Shown piece after piece: positions 36,475 to 49,594 of a DNA stretch of 64,000 nt. Each line of letters starts with the position of its first letter. Position 1 is the first letter of the stretch. The notes under the pieces are model-generated. The model was not told the origin of the DNA. It was given only the letters and a program-made list of their open reading frames with translations, and did no database searches. Source of the stretch: Parascedosporium putredinis (Eukaryota; Ascomycota; Sordariomycetes; Microascales; Microascaceae); NCBI GenBank assembly GCA_949357655.1, contig CASHTG010000017.1, positions 930,001 to 994,000 on the forward strand, in the 5' to 3' direction. The position numbers and the translations under genes were made by a program.

Positions 36475-39400
36475 ACAGACATCATTATAGTGAGAGGGAG
36501 GCGTTCAGGATGATCCGATAGTACAAAGCATCGACGGGCTCGGCCAAGACCTCCAACGGTAGTCCATCGGACGGCGAGGGGTGCTGTTGAGGGCGGTCGC
36601 AGCTTCGTTTAGAAAATACCAGCACATCTACTATCTGATATAGTGTATCTATCGCAGTATTTTCGTGTCCGAGACAATTGCTTCGTGATCACCCGTAGTC
36701 CCTTGCCCTCCCGTGGAAACGCAGAGTTTCTTCTTTTCCAAACATCAGACACGATGATGTTCCCTTGGTCTCCGAACTACAAGCAACAAGTCATGAAGGG
36801 AGCCTTTGATGCAGATTCTGGATGCAGGAAAGCTATTCAGTGATGTCTTCTTGTTCTAACAAGAAAGAAAGAAGCGATAATGTCGAGAACGCTGTAGGAT
36901 GGTGGACGAGTGTCAGGCAAATCTCTACCTGTTTTCTTGTCCCTACAGGACAAGAATGAAAAGCTGATAAACACTCTTGAGTTGGTTTGCTTTTCATGGG
37001 CAATGCGACTGTCCACACACTACCAAAAAGAAAGAAAAAAAAAAAGCACAACAAACCAGGAATTCTCTATTTTGAGGTCCGGCGAGGAAAGATATAAAAG
37101 CAAGGTGCTTAAAGATATGGTTAGACGAGAAGAATCGGAAAAAGGAAAGAAAAGGAAAAGAGCATGTGGGGACGGCAAAGGACCGGGTAGGGTCGAGCTA
37201 GCATCTCCTGGTACTTGACATAAGGACGATGGAAAGCGCTTGGTGGGCATAAGAGGGTGAGCTACGAAAAGGGAGATATTGGCGAGGCGGCAGAGATAGT
37301 AGTTCATATGCGGGGTAGAATTCAGACGGAAGGTGGGTTTCAGTCCACTGCATGTGTGAGCGGTTTTCCCCAGAGCTTCAGATGATTGAAAACAAAAAAC
37401 GCCAGCGACAGGGCCTCCTCGTTCCCAAGGCCCGTTGGGAACTGGGATGGAATCGTGCGAGATCCGCACTTGGCAACAAACCACACAACTCTTGTCAAAC
37501 CTCGACAGCTGAGCCTGAGCCCTAGCCGACCCTGATTCGGAGAGAAATGATGCCCTTCAAATGGGGTGGGAAATAGGCCCGAGCAAGTCTAGCCGGCGAA
37601 AGTGGGTGGCACGGCGCGCTGGTGTTTCAATGGAGATCGACTCGCCCGGCGTGCGTCTGGTTCCCAGGCGATCGTGAAGCTTGAGCACGTTTGGCTAGGG
37701 GGTCACGAATGGCCTCAATGGCAGGTTGAGTCTCAAGGGGTGGTGTGCAGAAAGTGTCGAAAAGGGTTCTTGGTCTTGGGCTCCAATTGCCCCTTCCGAA
37801 GGCTACTTGTCGCAGTGGAGTGCAGCTTTCCTGCTTCATTGGCCCTCTCTCTCCCTGCAGAGCAGGGCGCCTTGGAGCGCCAGCAGTGAAAGGGGGCCGA
37901 TTGAATGGGTTTGTCTGTTGGTGTCGTGTTTTGGGTGGTGGGGAAAAGGAGCTGGCCTGAGCCACAGCCCATTCCAAGCAACTTGAACGTCCCACGAAGT
38001 GCATCAATATGTGCATAAAAGGGGTCAAGGATCGATGACCAGACTCCTTTCCTTCCCTTCCCCCTTGCCCCCTTGAGGGTGAATTCACTCCATCAATGGA
38101 TTGAAATCCAAGTCGAGGACCCTCGTCCATTGGAGGGTTGGTGTACGGTATACATGGTGCTTAATACACGGGATATCAAAGGGGATACTTGCACTGTTGG
38201 AGGTGGAAGGCAGGGGCTGAGGATACGTTGGCACTGAGCGAGGACTGATAATTATTACCTTGCGAAATAAAAAATGTTCACCATCCGGCATTCCATCAAT
38301 TATCGACCGAGTCATCGGTAGTTTGAAACGCGGCTACTTTGGCGGCGATGGGGATGCATCCGCTGGCATTTCCTGTTCAAGGATAGGACGCGATGCACTA
38401 GAGGTTTTCCAGCGAGACCTCTCCCTAAAATTCACAATTATAGCCGAGATCCTCCATTCAAGGTGAACATATCGTCAACCGATAATGTACCGAGTACGCG
38501 AGCGCGAGAGAACACAGCAGGGTCGAGATCAATCGAGAGGGATCCGGTGTGGCTGAAGGGCAAGGACCCATCCCCTGCGTTGATTGATGTCCTTTAGAGC
38601 AATTTTCTGGTGGAAGGAGAAGGGGGATGAGCAATTATGCTCGACCCAGCCGCCTGGAGAACGGGCAGGGGGCAAGCGGGTCTCCCAGTACAAAATTCGT
38701 TCGGGCCAGGGGTCCTGTCAAGGTAGCGTTCGGGGCATTGGATGGTCTTGGTTCCTTGACACGGATGGTGAGACCAGGTGCCATCATTGATCCTTATTAT
38801 TCTTCCCGATGTTCGAATCAGGTCGAGAGGAAAAAGAACCCAAAAAAGGGCAAGTTGGAGCGAAGCGCAGTGCCTTGGAGAAGGAAGAAATTCCTTTTCG
38901 GGGGCTTGGATCGCCGCTGGTGTTCCCGCGCACCTTCAGATCTGATTGATGCCGTGTGGTGGCTTGGATGTGCATTTGCGATCTACATTGGTTCATTGTA
39001 CAAGTATTCGGGGACGAGAGAATGGGAGGGAAGCCCAGTCCCACCTCGTCTTTGCTTTGCCAGCGCCACATCTTTGAAAAGAACGAAACAATGATTGGGA
39101 CCCGAGATGTGATACGAGGCATCCAAGATGGGACTCTCCATCGAGCCACCTGAGTGAAATTTAATTGCACCGTCCCAAGGGGTCGAGATTTGGACGGAAC
39201 ACAGTAGGCACCTTGTTGAACCCCTTCTCATGTAGTGTAGTAGAGGAGGCAAGTGAAGGGGGAAGGAAGACAATATTACTTCGTACCATGGGATTAATGG
39301 ATCCATTCCAATGGTCCTTCCTGCTCTGGTGGCCAAAATGAGAAATCCAAAATCAATTGAAGTGCCATGGCAAGATCCCCACACTTGCTGGGCCAGAATC

Positions 39401-41690
39401 CACTCTGACGTGGACTTTTCCCTCCCCCGGCATCCATCATTTACAGTGATGCACAGCCAGTGAATTGGGTATCATGATTGCCAATGTCTGTCCTCTGGCC
39501 CGAATCGGCGTAAAGAAAAGATCCATGGATGACTACCGAGGTAGGAGAACATTGAAGGCAATGGTGACAGGTTCCACTTTGCTTTCCCAGACGATCAAGA
39601 CGATGTAAGCAGGCAGGAAGGCCGCCACATCCCCGGGCTGCTAAAGTCTTCAGCGTCGAGACAATCGATGCGTGACGGGCAGACTGCGGGACCATAATGC
39701 AGATGCACAACCCCCAGGGCTTTGACCTCGCAAGAAACACCATCAACATCAATACAGATGGGCATAGGGATAATACTTGTATGATTCATGTGTGGAGCTC
39801 GGAGTCGTGGATGAACGTGCGGTAATACACGGGGTCGAGGATAGAGTGGGTGGAGATGCCCGAGTCGAGTAACCCCTTTGTTGTGTCCAGAGAAAATCAA
39901 TCGTGTGCTATTATCATTTGATGCCATTAATAGTACTCCGGAGCTCCTGGCTGGGGTCCACGGACCTGTGCCTCCTCCTTATGGGGGCCTTTTAGGAGCT
40001 GGGCTGGCGACAAGTACAGTACAGTCCAGTACAGTGTTAAGTGCGTACATGTACGCTCAGAGTAAGATTGAGGCACCTTCAAATCTACTGGTCTGTACTA
40101 TTGGTTGTGTGCAATGGCATTGTCCGATGTTCACTTCATTGAGCGGAGCACAACGTAAGCATCGCCCATAATAAAGTGCTTGGGGCCAAGTTTCTCTTGG
40201 CCTCTCCCATCGGCTCAAATAGCACTCTTTTCTCAGGAGACTAGCCGTAGCGAAAGCTCACCGAGATGCGCCACAGTCGATCTCAAAGTGTTGCCCTTAT
40301 TATGGACAGCGACCGAACTTGCCATTTTAGTGCGAGTCTTTTTAGTCCTTCATGCAGACGTCTGGAGCCGACGGTTTGGAGGAACAACTGGAGCCGACTA
40401 ACGCGCACTAGCCGCCAAGTCAGGGAAAGGGCCAAATTCAAGACTGAGGTTAAACAACGCCTCAGGCTGGACAGGACAAGCCAGCCTGGTATGCATGGAA
40501 TGTGGGCGGATTAAAATAGACAATTTTGAGGTTGAGCACAAAGAGAGAATGACTTTGTTCGATTACCTCTTGTTTTATAAGCCTCAATGTCGCCCTTTGA
40601 ATTACGTTCACTCCATCCATGATATTACCTCGTGCCCGTTTTTCGAGTTGAGCCAACACGCGAGCAGAGCAGGGGAACGGAGGTACCATCAATTCATCAA
40701 TGTTGTCGGTGAATTGGCGGCCACACAGTGCTGATCAACGGCCTGTGAACGGCAAAATTTCCAAAAGGAGCATCCCATCATCAATCAATGTGTGGCGGAA
40801 CCCTTCCCCAAATAAGAATTTCCCCATTGCCGCACCTCGTCGACCTTGCGGTTTGTGACCTTGGGCTGATACCAACGGGGTGATATGGAGGTTTCGGACA
40901 GTTGTTGGAAGTCGCTATTACTCGATCTTTTTGCTCAGTTCGTTTCTCCACCCATTCTTCAAGCTAGCTCCCGTTGATCGCTGTCTCATGGCAGAGCCTT
41001 TTGAAGATGTCGATTCTTCACGTTGATACAGCCCCCTTACGCGCCGGTCAGCTCGTGGCGGGTGCCTTGTGCGTTTCTCCCCCAATTACTTTTTATGAGG
41101 AAAAGGTTTCTGGTTATCACACCCATGGATCTATCTATACGTGTATTCTTGTTATCTTATCCAATCTTCACCGGAAGGAAGACTGCAGGTTCTCTCGGCC
41201 GGCCACCAACCTGTCGTCGTGCGATAGCTGGAAGAGCGTTTCCGCTATATCTTGAGCCCCAGCCCCTTGGGCAAAGGAGGAGAGTATACCTCGTACAACC
41301 AGGGACACTTGCGTGTGGTCGATCTCGCTTTTGTCCTTGTTAAAATTGCCCAGTTTTATTGGAGGGAATCTCGATGGGTACTCTCCCAGGCTCAATCAAG
41401 CCAGTGCAACACAGTGTAATCACATCCGCCGGGCTGCGTGCTGTACATGGCGCCAGCCTCGACCTTCACATTCAAGTATCCTCAGCAGTACCAAATTGGG
41501 ACAGAGCTGGACTGGGGGCGAGGTACACAGACTGTAGCAATCGCGACATAGCCACGGTCCAGTACCTGCATTCCCAAGCCTGCCCAGGTACTTCCCCATC
41601 CCCTGACCAGCTCATTAAACTAGGGTGGCCATTAGCACCTTCCTCCACCTTTTTTGGGTTGGCATTGAACTAGAGCCCCCAAATCGAATG
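36475..41690. other. Long region without recognised genes
   Basis: About 5.2 kb after asparaginyl-tRNA synthetase. No open frame shows a recognisable domain or a consistent exon structure, even allowing for the one-base losses seen elsewhere. The first few hundred bases are its 3' UTR. No tRNA, array or transposon end is seen. Confidence 0.45.
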
Positions 41691-42625
41691 CAGTGCTTGC
41701 TCTCTCACCCCTTTCCCCCAATCATTCTTGTTGGCCGACTTGGCCCTGCTCGTCGCCTTCCATCCTCCTTCATCTTCTTTCCTTTCACAACCCATTTTTA
41801 TCCTTACCTTTCCATTCATTCTCTCGCTCGTTTGTTCCCTCGCTTTTTGGAGCTGCATTCCTGACTTCTCCTCAAGAGTCGTCTTCTTTATTCTTCTTTT
41901 TCTTCTTCTTCTTGTATTTCTCGCCTCTTCGACCTTGGCCATACCTAGGCACGCACCTTCATATTCTTTCCCTCCCTTCTATAGTATTTTTTTCTTCCTC
42001 TTCTCTTCTCTGGCCAACCTCCGGTGCAAACCCGCATCTCGGACCTTTTCACCACCTCCTCCTGTATCCCGTGTTATCCTCTACAGCAGACCGAAAGCTA
42101 TCGAACTCGACCCTCCTAGACCATCTTGTTGCGCCTGATCTATTTGATCAGCTTCCCGTCGAACCTCGCCCCCTTGGCCTCAAGCCCATTCATGCTCGTC
42201 GCCGTTCACGGTCCGCGCCTTGCCCCCTTTTACCGACTAACGTCTTTTAATTATCTCGAGATTCGGTGCCGCTTATTGTCTTTCCAAACTTGTCGTGCTC
42301 AACACACCGTTTTCGAACGTGCCACGCCTCTCTTGATTCTCAAATCTCGTTATATCTCCGATACCGAACATTTGACCTCGATTCATCTGCATATACTTCG
42401 ATCTTGCTTGTCCTCCGTTTCGCTATACCTACATCTGTACCTTGGATCTCGTAGTGAGATTACTGGTTCCTCTAGGACTCTCCACTATCGCTGAATATCA
42501 TCAGCGCCCTCCTTTCGCTTCGGCCTGCTTCCGTGCCTCTTACCGGGCACGCTTAATCCGTCAAAACGGCGGTACTTTCGCAAATTGGTCGGGACTCCCT
42601 TGTCCCTCCGCATCTCCTCGCCGGG
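41691..42625 (+). promoter_or_regulatory. Pyrimidine-rich leader of the Nrd1-like gene
   Basis: Over 900 bases of very C/T-rich + strand DNA (TCTTCTT tracts, 41750-42010) end at the ATG at 42626. This is typical of a long 5' leader and promoter of a fungal regulatory gene. The frames 41693-42250 and 42126-42494 are low-complexity and not regarded as genes; they may contain upstream ORFs. Confidence 0.5.
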
Positions 42626-45000
42626 ATGCAAGACCTCTCCGGACCAGTTGGTGGTGGCCCTAGCGGTGCCCCTGGTAACCGCTTCCCCGGCCATGCCTCG
42701 AAGCCCTCGAACAGTGATACTGGCTTCTCTCACGGTGCATTTGCGTCCAACATCCCAGGGTTCGGTGAACGGCACCCGCGCCGTGCCAATGTCCCTTCCA
42801 TCAACACCCAGCCTTTGTCAGTTCAGCCGCAAGTTCCCAGCGGCGCTGACTTGGCCACCCCGGCACCGCTTTTGATATGCAGTTCACTCCACTTCTTCCT
42901 TCACAGTTGTTGCTTGGCTCCCCTTTCCAACCCGGCACTCCGGCCGCCTTCGCCAGTCCTCAGTTCCAGAACCATCCTGCCTTCCAGCAGGCCCAGCAGA
43001 ACAATGCCCAGCAGCAGAATGGAGTGGGCAGCCCCCAGAGCGTTTCCCCCAGGGATACCAGGCCATAGTTTCTCCCTCGACCTATGGGGCTCCCCAGTTC
43101 TACAGCCCCCAGTCACCCAGCGGCTCTTACAGCAACCTTCAGATGCAAATGCAGCCCACCTCGCCCGTCTCCATGGCTCCAGGCCTTGTTTCGGGGACGA
43201 GCCGCACCGTCTACCTCGGGAACATCCCCCGACACTCCCGCCGAGGAGATCTTGGGCCACGTTAGAAGTGGCCAGATCGAATCTGTCCGCCTTCTTCCGG
43301 ATAAGAACTGCGCCTTCATCTCCTTCCTTGATGCAAGCTCCGCAACCCACTTCCACTCCGATGCCATCTTGAAAAAGCTCTGCATCAAGGGCCAGGACAT
43401 CAAGGTGGGCTGGGGCAAGCCCTCGCAGGTTCCCACCTCTGTTGCTCTCGCCGTGCAGCAGTCGGGCGCGTCTCGTAACGTGTACCTTGGCAACCTCTCT
43501 GAAGAAGTGACGGAGGAGGAGATCCGCGAGGATCTTGGCAAATTTGGGCCCATCGACACGATCAAGCTCGTAAAGGAGAAGAACATCGCCTTCATCCATT
43601 TCCTCTCCATTTCCAATGCTATCAAGGCCGTCTCTCAGCTCCCCCAGGAGCCCAAGTGGCAGGCTCCTCGACGGGTTTATTACGGCAAGGATCGATGCGC
43701 TTACGTCTCCAAGACACAGCAGCAGAATGCGGCCCAATACCTCGGGATTGCCCCTGGACATGCCCACATGCTGACCGGCGCCGACCGCGAAATGATTTCG
43801 AATGCCCTGGCTCAGCAGTCCGTTGCCGCCGCCGCCGTTGCTACCGCCGCCGGTGGTATCAACAACCTCGGCAACCGTACCATCTATCTCGGAAACATCC
43901 ATCCCGAGACCACGGTCGAGGAAATCTGCAACGTAGTCAGGGGTGGGCTTCTTCACCATATTCGATACATCCCCGATAAGCACATCTGCTTCGTCACCTT
44001 TATTGACCCAACGGCTGCCGCCTCCTTCTACGCCCTCAGCAATCTTCAAGGTCTGATGATTCATAACCGACGCCTTAAGATCGGCTGGGGAAAGCACTCT
44101 GGTGCCCTTCCTCCTGCCATCGCCCTAGCTGTCAGCGGCGGCGCCTCCCGTAACGTGTACATTGGCAACTTGGACGAGTCATGGACTGAGGAGCGCCTTC
44201 GCCAAGATTTCTCCGAATACGGCGAGATTGAGCTTGTCAACGCTTTGAGGGAGAAGAGCTGTGCCTTTGTCAACTTCACTAACATTGCAAACGCGATCAA
44301 GGCCATCGAGGCCGTCCGCAGCAAGGAGGAATACCGCAAATTCAAGGTGAATTTCGGCAAGGATCGTTGCGGAAACCCCCACGACAGCTTCAGCAGCAAC
44401 AGCAACAACCGGCTCAGTCTCCCATGAACGAGAGCATCCCCTCGCCTCCCGCTCCCAGCTCCCAGAACGGCGGCTCACCGACCAACTCATCGTCCCCTCA
44501 ACCTGCCCTCTTTAACTCGGGCTCCAACCCCTTGACCATGTATCTCAGCCACATCGCCCACCAGGCCCAGCACCAGCAGAGCCAGCAGCATCAAGTCTTG
44601 GCTGCTCAGCAGGCTGCGCTTTTGGAACCGCTCAATCATCACCCAACGAAGTGTCCATCGAAGTCTCCCAACAAGGGCCGATCTCGGGCCATCAGCAATC
44701 GGCTAGCGTTTCCAACGGATACGGCGCGAACGGGCCAACGCACGGAGGTTCGACCACCATTGGTGGTCTCCTAGCCCCGGCCCTCGTGGCCAGCACAACC
44801 GTGCCGTGAGCCTGCCAGTCCTCGCGCCCGATTTCCAAAATGGCGGTACCAGCCCCAACAGCGTGGCCGGCAATGGTCCTGGCGAGGGTGAACGACGCGG
44901 ACATCAATACCAGGCTAGCTACGGCGGCATGGGTTCCGGTTTCGGCCTTGCCATCCAGGGAGGACTAAACGGATGGGTCGAGGAAGAGGTTGCCCACTAA
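42626..45000 (+). CDS. nrd1: Nrd1-like RNA-binding protein with four RRM domains
   Basis: Similar to fission-yeast Nrd1, an mRNA-binding negative regulator of differentiation. The start MQDLSGPVGGGP is followed by SNTDTG-like and GADLATPAP segments, then MQFTPLLPSQLLLGSPFQPG and a Gln/Asn/Ser/Pro-rich region. RRM1 is about 43207-43425 (TVYLGNI...DKNCAFISFLD...VGWGKPS), RRM2 43474-43710 (NVYLGNLSEEVTEEEIRED...YGKDRC), RRM3 43878-44100 (TIYLGNIHPETTVEEICN...IGWGKHS) and RRM4 44149-44378 (NVYIGNLDESWTEERLRQD...FGKDRCGNP). A Gln-rich tail follows. No intron is needed. Frame breaks near 42860, 43055, C5 43226-43230 (two bases short), 44376-44380, 44640-44645 and 44775-44780 are explained by missing bases. 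The stop is 44998-45000. Cytoplasmic mRNA regulator by family; targets unknown. Confidence 0.92.
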
Positions 45001-46451
45001 ATGAGTGAAGATTGGCATATCTCGTGTCGGGTTCACATATTTTTTTAATCTCTTTGTTGAAAGCATTTTGGAAACGGGGAGGAAAACCTTGACGGGAAGA
45101 TTGTCTAATTGTTGTAATTGTTATGGTCCACTCTTTCTCATTTCACCCGCTTCTTCTCTCGTCTTGCCTCTGTTTCCCCCTTTTTTGTTTATATCAACAC
45201 AAAACAATCTTCTCTTTTTTAATTCTCTTTACTGTTCAACAACACCTATCTTGCACATGTTTCTTTTGTAGTTCACACCCACTGTTGTTGTTCTTTCACT
45301 TCTTTCACTTTTTTTCCCTTCTTGATATGCTTCGTTTCTCTCACACCTCTTCCCCCAGCCTTGGGAAAACTTCTTTGTATCATGCTTTTGGATCTTGTTT
45401 GACCACCTTACTATCCTTTTCTTTTTCTTTTTTTCTTCCCATATTCTTCTATCCTTGGGTATCTTCTGTCTCAGGTTTGGAAGACATGGCCACACAGATT
45501 GGACCTCCGCCTCGTGCTGGACTTTAAACTCAGGATGTGAGTGTTCTAGATTGGAAGAAGACGGCCGAGCACAAAGTTATCCTCACCCTAGTGACGATAA
45601 AAGGGTTTGTGGGAATGGAATCACGCGATAGGAGAGGCGCGTGAACACGGGGCAGCAAGGATGGACTAATGGGGTAATGGAGCGTCGTGAGTGAGGCTGG
45701 GCTCCCATGAAGAGATTGAGGCCTAGTAGGGGTTCAATATATCTACACTACGTACACTTCAATTTTTCCGTTATCGTGTCAATGTTGCTGTTGTCCAGGC
45801 TTGCCGTTAGTGCAACAACAGAAAACCAGAACGGCCCCTTCCTTTGGGGTCTAGTCAACTCGGATGATGTGTATAGGCTCGAGTATCCGTCCTCTCGTGT
45901 CAATGGGGTTCAAGGCAGTTTCTAAGGTTAAGTAGAGTCTATTGGTCTATCTTTTGAGATGTAGAAGAAAGGGTGTTGCTTTTATAACATGCTTTTCTTT
46001 TCGACGTCAACTCTTGGGGCGAAGTGCACACCTGATCTTCCGCGTCACTCACCCTTCTACACCTAACTTAGTTGCAGCCTGGCTCCACGGCGCAATTAGT
46101 CGAGTCTTCGCCTCATGCCCCGGGGAGACAGCGTTTTCCCGCGGGCGAGGGACATAGGATAGACTAGAGGAGCGGGCAGCTCTTGGAACAAACAACGCAT
46201 AGCAAGGCAAGTTGGGGTGAGGTAAGAGGTAGCAAGAGGCTCGTGGGACGGGGAAGCGAAGAGACAACAGGACGGCCAAGACAATACGGGGAAGGGCAAC
46301 CCAAGGAAGAAAAAAAGAAAACAAAAATACTATTCAAGCTCATGATCAAATGCAACGGAGGTCAGTATCCCAGCAAGTCTGGGAGCATAACGATAAAATA
46401 AAGAAGTTTTTTTGGAGCACCGAGAACATGGGACGTAACAGGGAGGAGGTG
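45001..46451. other. Convergent intergenic region
   Basis: Lies between the 3' ends of the Nrd1-like gene (+) and the acid phosphatase gene (-). The first 500 bases are very T-rich (probable 3' UTR of nrd1). No gene or repeat family is recognised. Confidence 0.5.
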
Positions 46452-48068
46452 TTAATAGCCAGCCGGCTCTGGCTTCTCGGGGAAGGCCGGGGCATCAATG
46501 TTGGCCCTGCACTCGCGACGCCAGTTGGTGGGCGTGAACTTGTCGACGATGGACTTGAAGGCGGACTAAAGTGTCGCGGGTTGGGGAGGGCGAACAAACC
46601 CCCGCTTGAAATTAGCCCTCAGCCAGTGGATGGCAACCAGATAATAGTTGGAGATGGAGAAAAGAGGGAGGGGGGAGAAGATAAAGAGGTTGGAACATAC
46701 CAGTGTGCAAAAGCTCACGTCGCCGTCGAGATGGTTGCCGGATTTCCTACAGCCAGGAAGGACAATGGGCTCGTCGTTGTACCGGATCCGCACGTACCAA
46801 CCGTCGAGGGCCTCTTGCTCCTTGGGACCCCACCTTTCCTGGTCAAGGGTGGAGATGCGGCCCTTGGGCGTCCGTGTCAGCTCCTCGTTGATGGCCTTGT
46901 CGGCGTGCAGGGGTTCTCCTTGCGCGAGAACAGCTCAAATGCGATGTGGCTCGAGAAGAAGGGCCACTTTTTGAGGGCGGAGCGATCGCCGAGGCTGGTC
47001 AGGGTGGCGGCGAGGGTGGTGTCGTGGCACCCGCTCATGGCGAACTTGACGGGCCGCTGGGTGTCGCCGCGGGGGTCAGCTCGGGGGTCGACGCCGGGGA
47101 GCTGGGCGGAGGAGACGACCATGCGTTGGGTAATGTCGCCGAGGAGCGAGCCGATGCCGAGTTTGCGGTACTCGTTGGACTCGGCGTAGCCAAAGAACCA
47201 CTCTTCGATGGCAAGCTTCTCGCCGATCTCGAGGAGCTTGGGGTCGTAGAACTCGGGGGCAGGCGGGTGGCAGGCCCGTGGGCGAGGGTGGCGTTGATGG
47301 TGTCGATGACGCCGACGAGGCTGGGCTTGGAGTCGATGGCGACGTTGGGGCTCTGGGGGCATCCACTTGCCAATCCGGTTGGTGATGTAGCGTAGCTCGG
47401 GGGAGTCGTTCCAGCGCTGGGCGGCGCGGAGGGAGAATTGGCGGGCGAGGTGGGCGAGGCGGCGGCAGTGCAGGTCGTTGGGGTAGAGGGTCTCCTGGGC
47501 AGGATTGCGGGAGATGATGGCCGGGGCGGGCAGGTTGGGGGCACGGCTCTCATCGGGGTAGAGGCCGAGGAAGGCCTGCTGCAGGGACTCGCGCGCACGG
47601 GGGATGGGGGTGGCGCGCAAATACATCCAGTCGGTGGAGGTGATGGTGCCCGGGAGGAAGCGCAACTTGTCGACGTACAGGTCCCGGAGGCGGGCGCCGA
47701 GGGCGTGGGTGGACTGGCGGCCCTGGTCGGTCAGGGTGCCGTTGTCGCAGATGCTGTCGACGTTGCCGTGGGGGCCCCAGACGAGCTTGGGGAGTCGTCG
47801 CCGTCCGAGGCAAACGTCTCGAGGTGGCGCTTCCACTCAAAGTTAGTGAAGCCGTTGGTGTGGCCGTTGAGGAGAGCGGTGCGCAGGGTGGTGACGTCTC
47901 GGCAGTAGGGCCAAAAGGCCGGCAGCCCCGTGTTCTCGAACCGGGAGGTGATGGGGGTTCTCTCGCCGTGGCGGAGGAGGATCTGGACCTGGTGGAGCTC
48001 GAGGTTGGAGGGTAGAGGGCCCGGAGCTCCGCCGGAGAGTAGGGCTCCCGCGGCTTGAGGGACGTCAT
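46452..48068 (-). CDS. Histidine acid phosphatase (branch 2 histidine phosphatase)
   Basis: Phosphomonoesterase of the acid phosphatase/ACP6-like branch. From ATG 48066-48068: MTSLKPREPYSPAELRALYP, then LELHQVQILLRHGERTPITS with the catalytic RHGxRxP motif (about 47930-47990), GLPAFWPYCRDV, FTNFEWKRHLE, VWGPHGNVDSICDNGTLTDQ and GRQSTHALGARLRDLYVD, LYLRATPIPRARESLQQAFL-type sequence. EFYDPKLLEIGEKLAIEEWF and the second catalytic motif FAMSGCHDTTLAA (His-Asp) follow. The C-terminal part gives EALDGWYVRIRYNDEPIVLP and GCRKSGNHLDGDVSFCTL, with a likely disulfide. Intron 46566-46700; last exon reads SAFKSIVDKFTPTNWRRECR and ends EPAGY-stop (46452-46454). No signal peptide is seen, so an intracellular enzyme is likely. 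Frame breaks near 48014, 47792, 47360, 47265 and 46910 each fit one missing base. About 480 residues; substrate unknown. Confidence 0.88.
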
Positions 48069-48661
48069 GACTGGATAAAGGCAAGGGGCCCCGGGGGTGT
48101 GTACTAGGACAGCGGCTATGGCCGTAGCGCGAGCAAGCGGCGCGGGGTTCGGGGGAAGGGGCGGAGGAGGAAGAAGGGAGGAAGGGCCTTCGGCGTGGGG
48201 AGCCGAAATCAAATCTCTCTTTATGTGTCCCTCTAGGTCCCGGTGAGGCTGTCAAGGAGCTATCCAGAGGTCTCGGAACACACGCTACAAGCTCAGGCGA
48301 GGGCACGGAATCAATCCCAAACCAAAAAGACGACCAACGAAGGTGAGTGGCTGAGCAAGAACCCCGAAAGTGACCGAAGCAAGTGTGTAAGATATGTAAA
48401 TTCGAGGGGACTTTCCCTCTTGTTTCTTGAAACGGGGGCTTCTTTTTTTTTCTTTTTTTTTCTTTTTAATGTTTTGGGAACAAGGTGAGGGTTTTCTGGT
48501 TGTGAAAACTACCCTACTCTTACGAGTTTGAAGATGTTGTGAACGCAAGGATCAGGAAGGGTGATGTCAACGCAAGCACCTGCGTCGACTCATCTTGGAT
48601 GGACTCATACTGTGCCGGGCATGTATCCCCGGTTTAGATCCTCGGCCGGCATCTTGTGTGG

Positions 48662-48684
48662 TTTTTTTTTTTTTTTTTTTTTTT
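48662..48684. repeat. Poly(T) tract, 23 bases
   Basis: An uninterrupted T23 follows GTGTGG and precedes CTCGACC. It has no flanking target-site duplication that I can see, so I do not read it as a retroelement tail. Confidence 0.9.
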
Positions 48685-49575
48685 CTCGACCACCGAGCTT
48701 CCAACCTCTCTCTGTCTGTTTCCCGCGCTTTCTCTCTCCAGATCGTTCCTCCAGAAGTTGACTCTTATGTCTGTGCGATTTGCCTAGCCCACTTCAACCT
48801 CTCTCGCTCTCTCGAAGCGTCCGGCCCCCGCCCCCTTTCTTCACGGCATCAGTCATAACCCCGTCCACCCGTTCGGGTTAGAGAGTCAAAGCTAGCCGGG
48901 CCCACGACGCTAATTGGTGCAAAACCCCTCCTCATGCGAAGGAGCTCCAACCTCAACCGGCGTCCAAGGGAAAGACTCACCGGGAGTACGTGGTCTAGTC
49001 GGGTGGTATGCTCTTTCTTGCTCTTGCACTGATTGACCGCGGTGGGTCCAAGTCCGTATGCAGCGGCGGGGGAAGGTACTGCTTTGTGGGCGGATACGGT
49101 AATGGTTTATCTAATATGAGGGCTGCTCCTTCTTCAGCTTCCAAAGGACAGGACGATGCACCCAAGCCAAAAGAAAGAGAGATTGTGTGGTCATCCGTTG
49201 ATGATATGGTGGGCGGTGGGGGTGCAGCGGTCCAGGGAACGTCAATCGCGCGCCAAAGAGCTTCTCAGCAAGCTGAGGGAGGCTTGGGAGTGTGAACAGG
49301 CACAAGCCCACACGCCGAACAATGTGGGGTATGCATGTGGGAGGGAATTCGGGTGCCTCAATCCGTGTCGATCATCATTGACCTATTCCTTGCATTTTCC
49401 ACACACCATGGGACCTTGCCCTTGCGAAGGTCGAGGCCCAGCTAAAAGGGCCCAATCTACGAAGAGAAACTCGGTTCTTTTCTCGAATGCTTGTGACACA
49501 TCTTGACCCGAATCGGCATTCAACAAAGGGTCAGAGTAATCTTAAGACACCCCCAAGATAATCAACCAGAAATAT

Positions 49576-49594
49576 AAAAAAAAAAAAAAAAAAA
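49576..49594. repeat. Poly(A) tract, 19 bases
   Basis: An uninterrupted A19 in gene-free DNA. No reverse transcriptase or SINE-like box lies next to it. Confidence 0.9.

Noticed and set aside
41693..42250. Plus-strand ORF of 185 codons before nrd1
   Set aside because: Phe/Leu/Ser-rich translation of a pyrimidine tract; the leader explains it better.
46350..47189. Plus-strand ORF of 279 codons
   Set aside because: It is the antisense of the acid phosphatase gene, whose catalytic motifs are on the minus strand.
48662..48684. Poly(T) tract as the tail of a retroelement
   Set aside because: No reverse transcriptase, SINE-like promoter box or target-site duplication was seen nearby; the same applies to the poly(A) tracts at 29771 and 49576.
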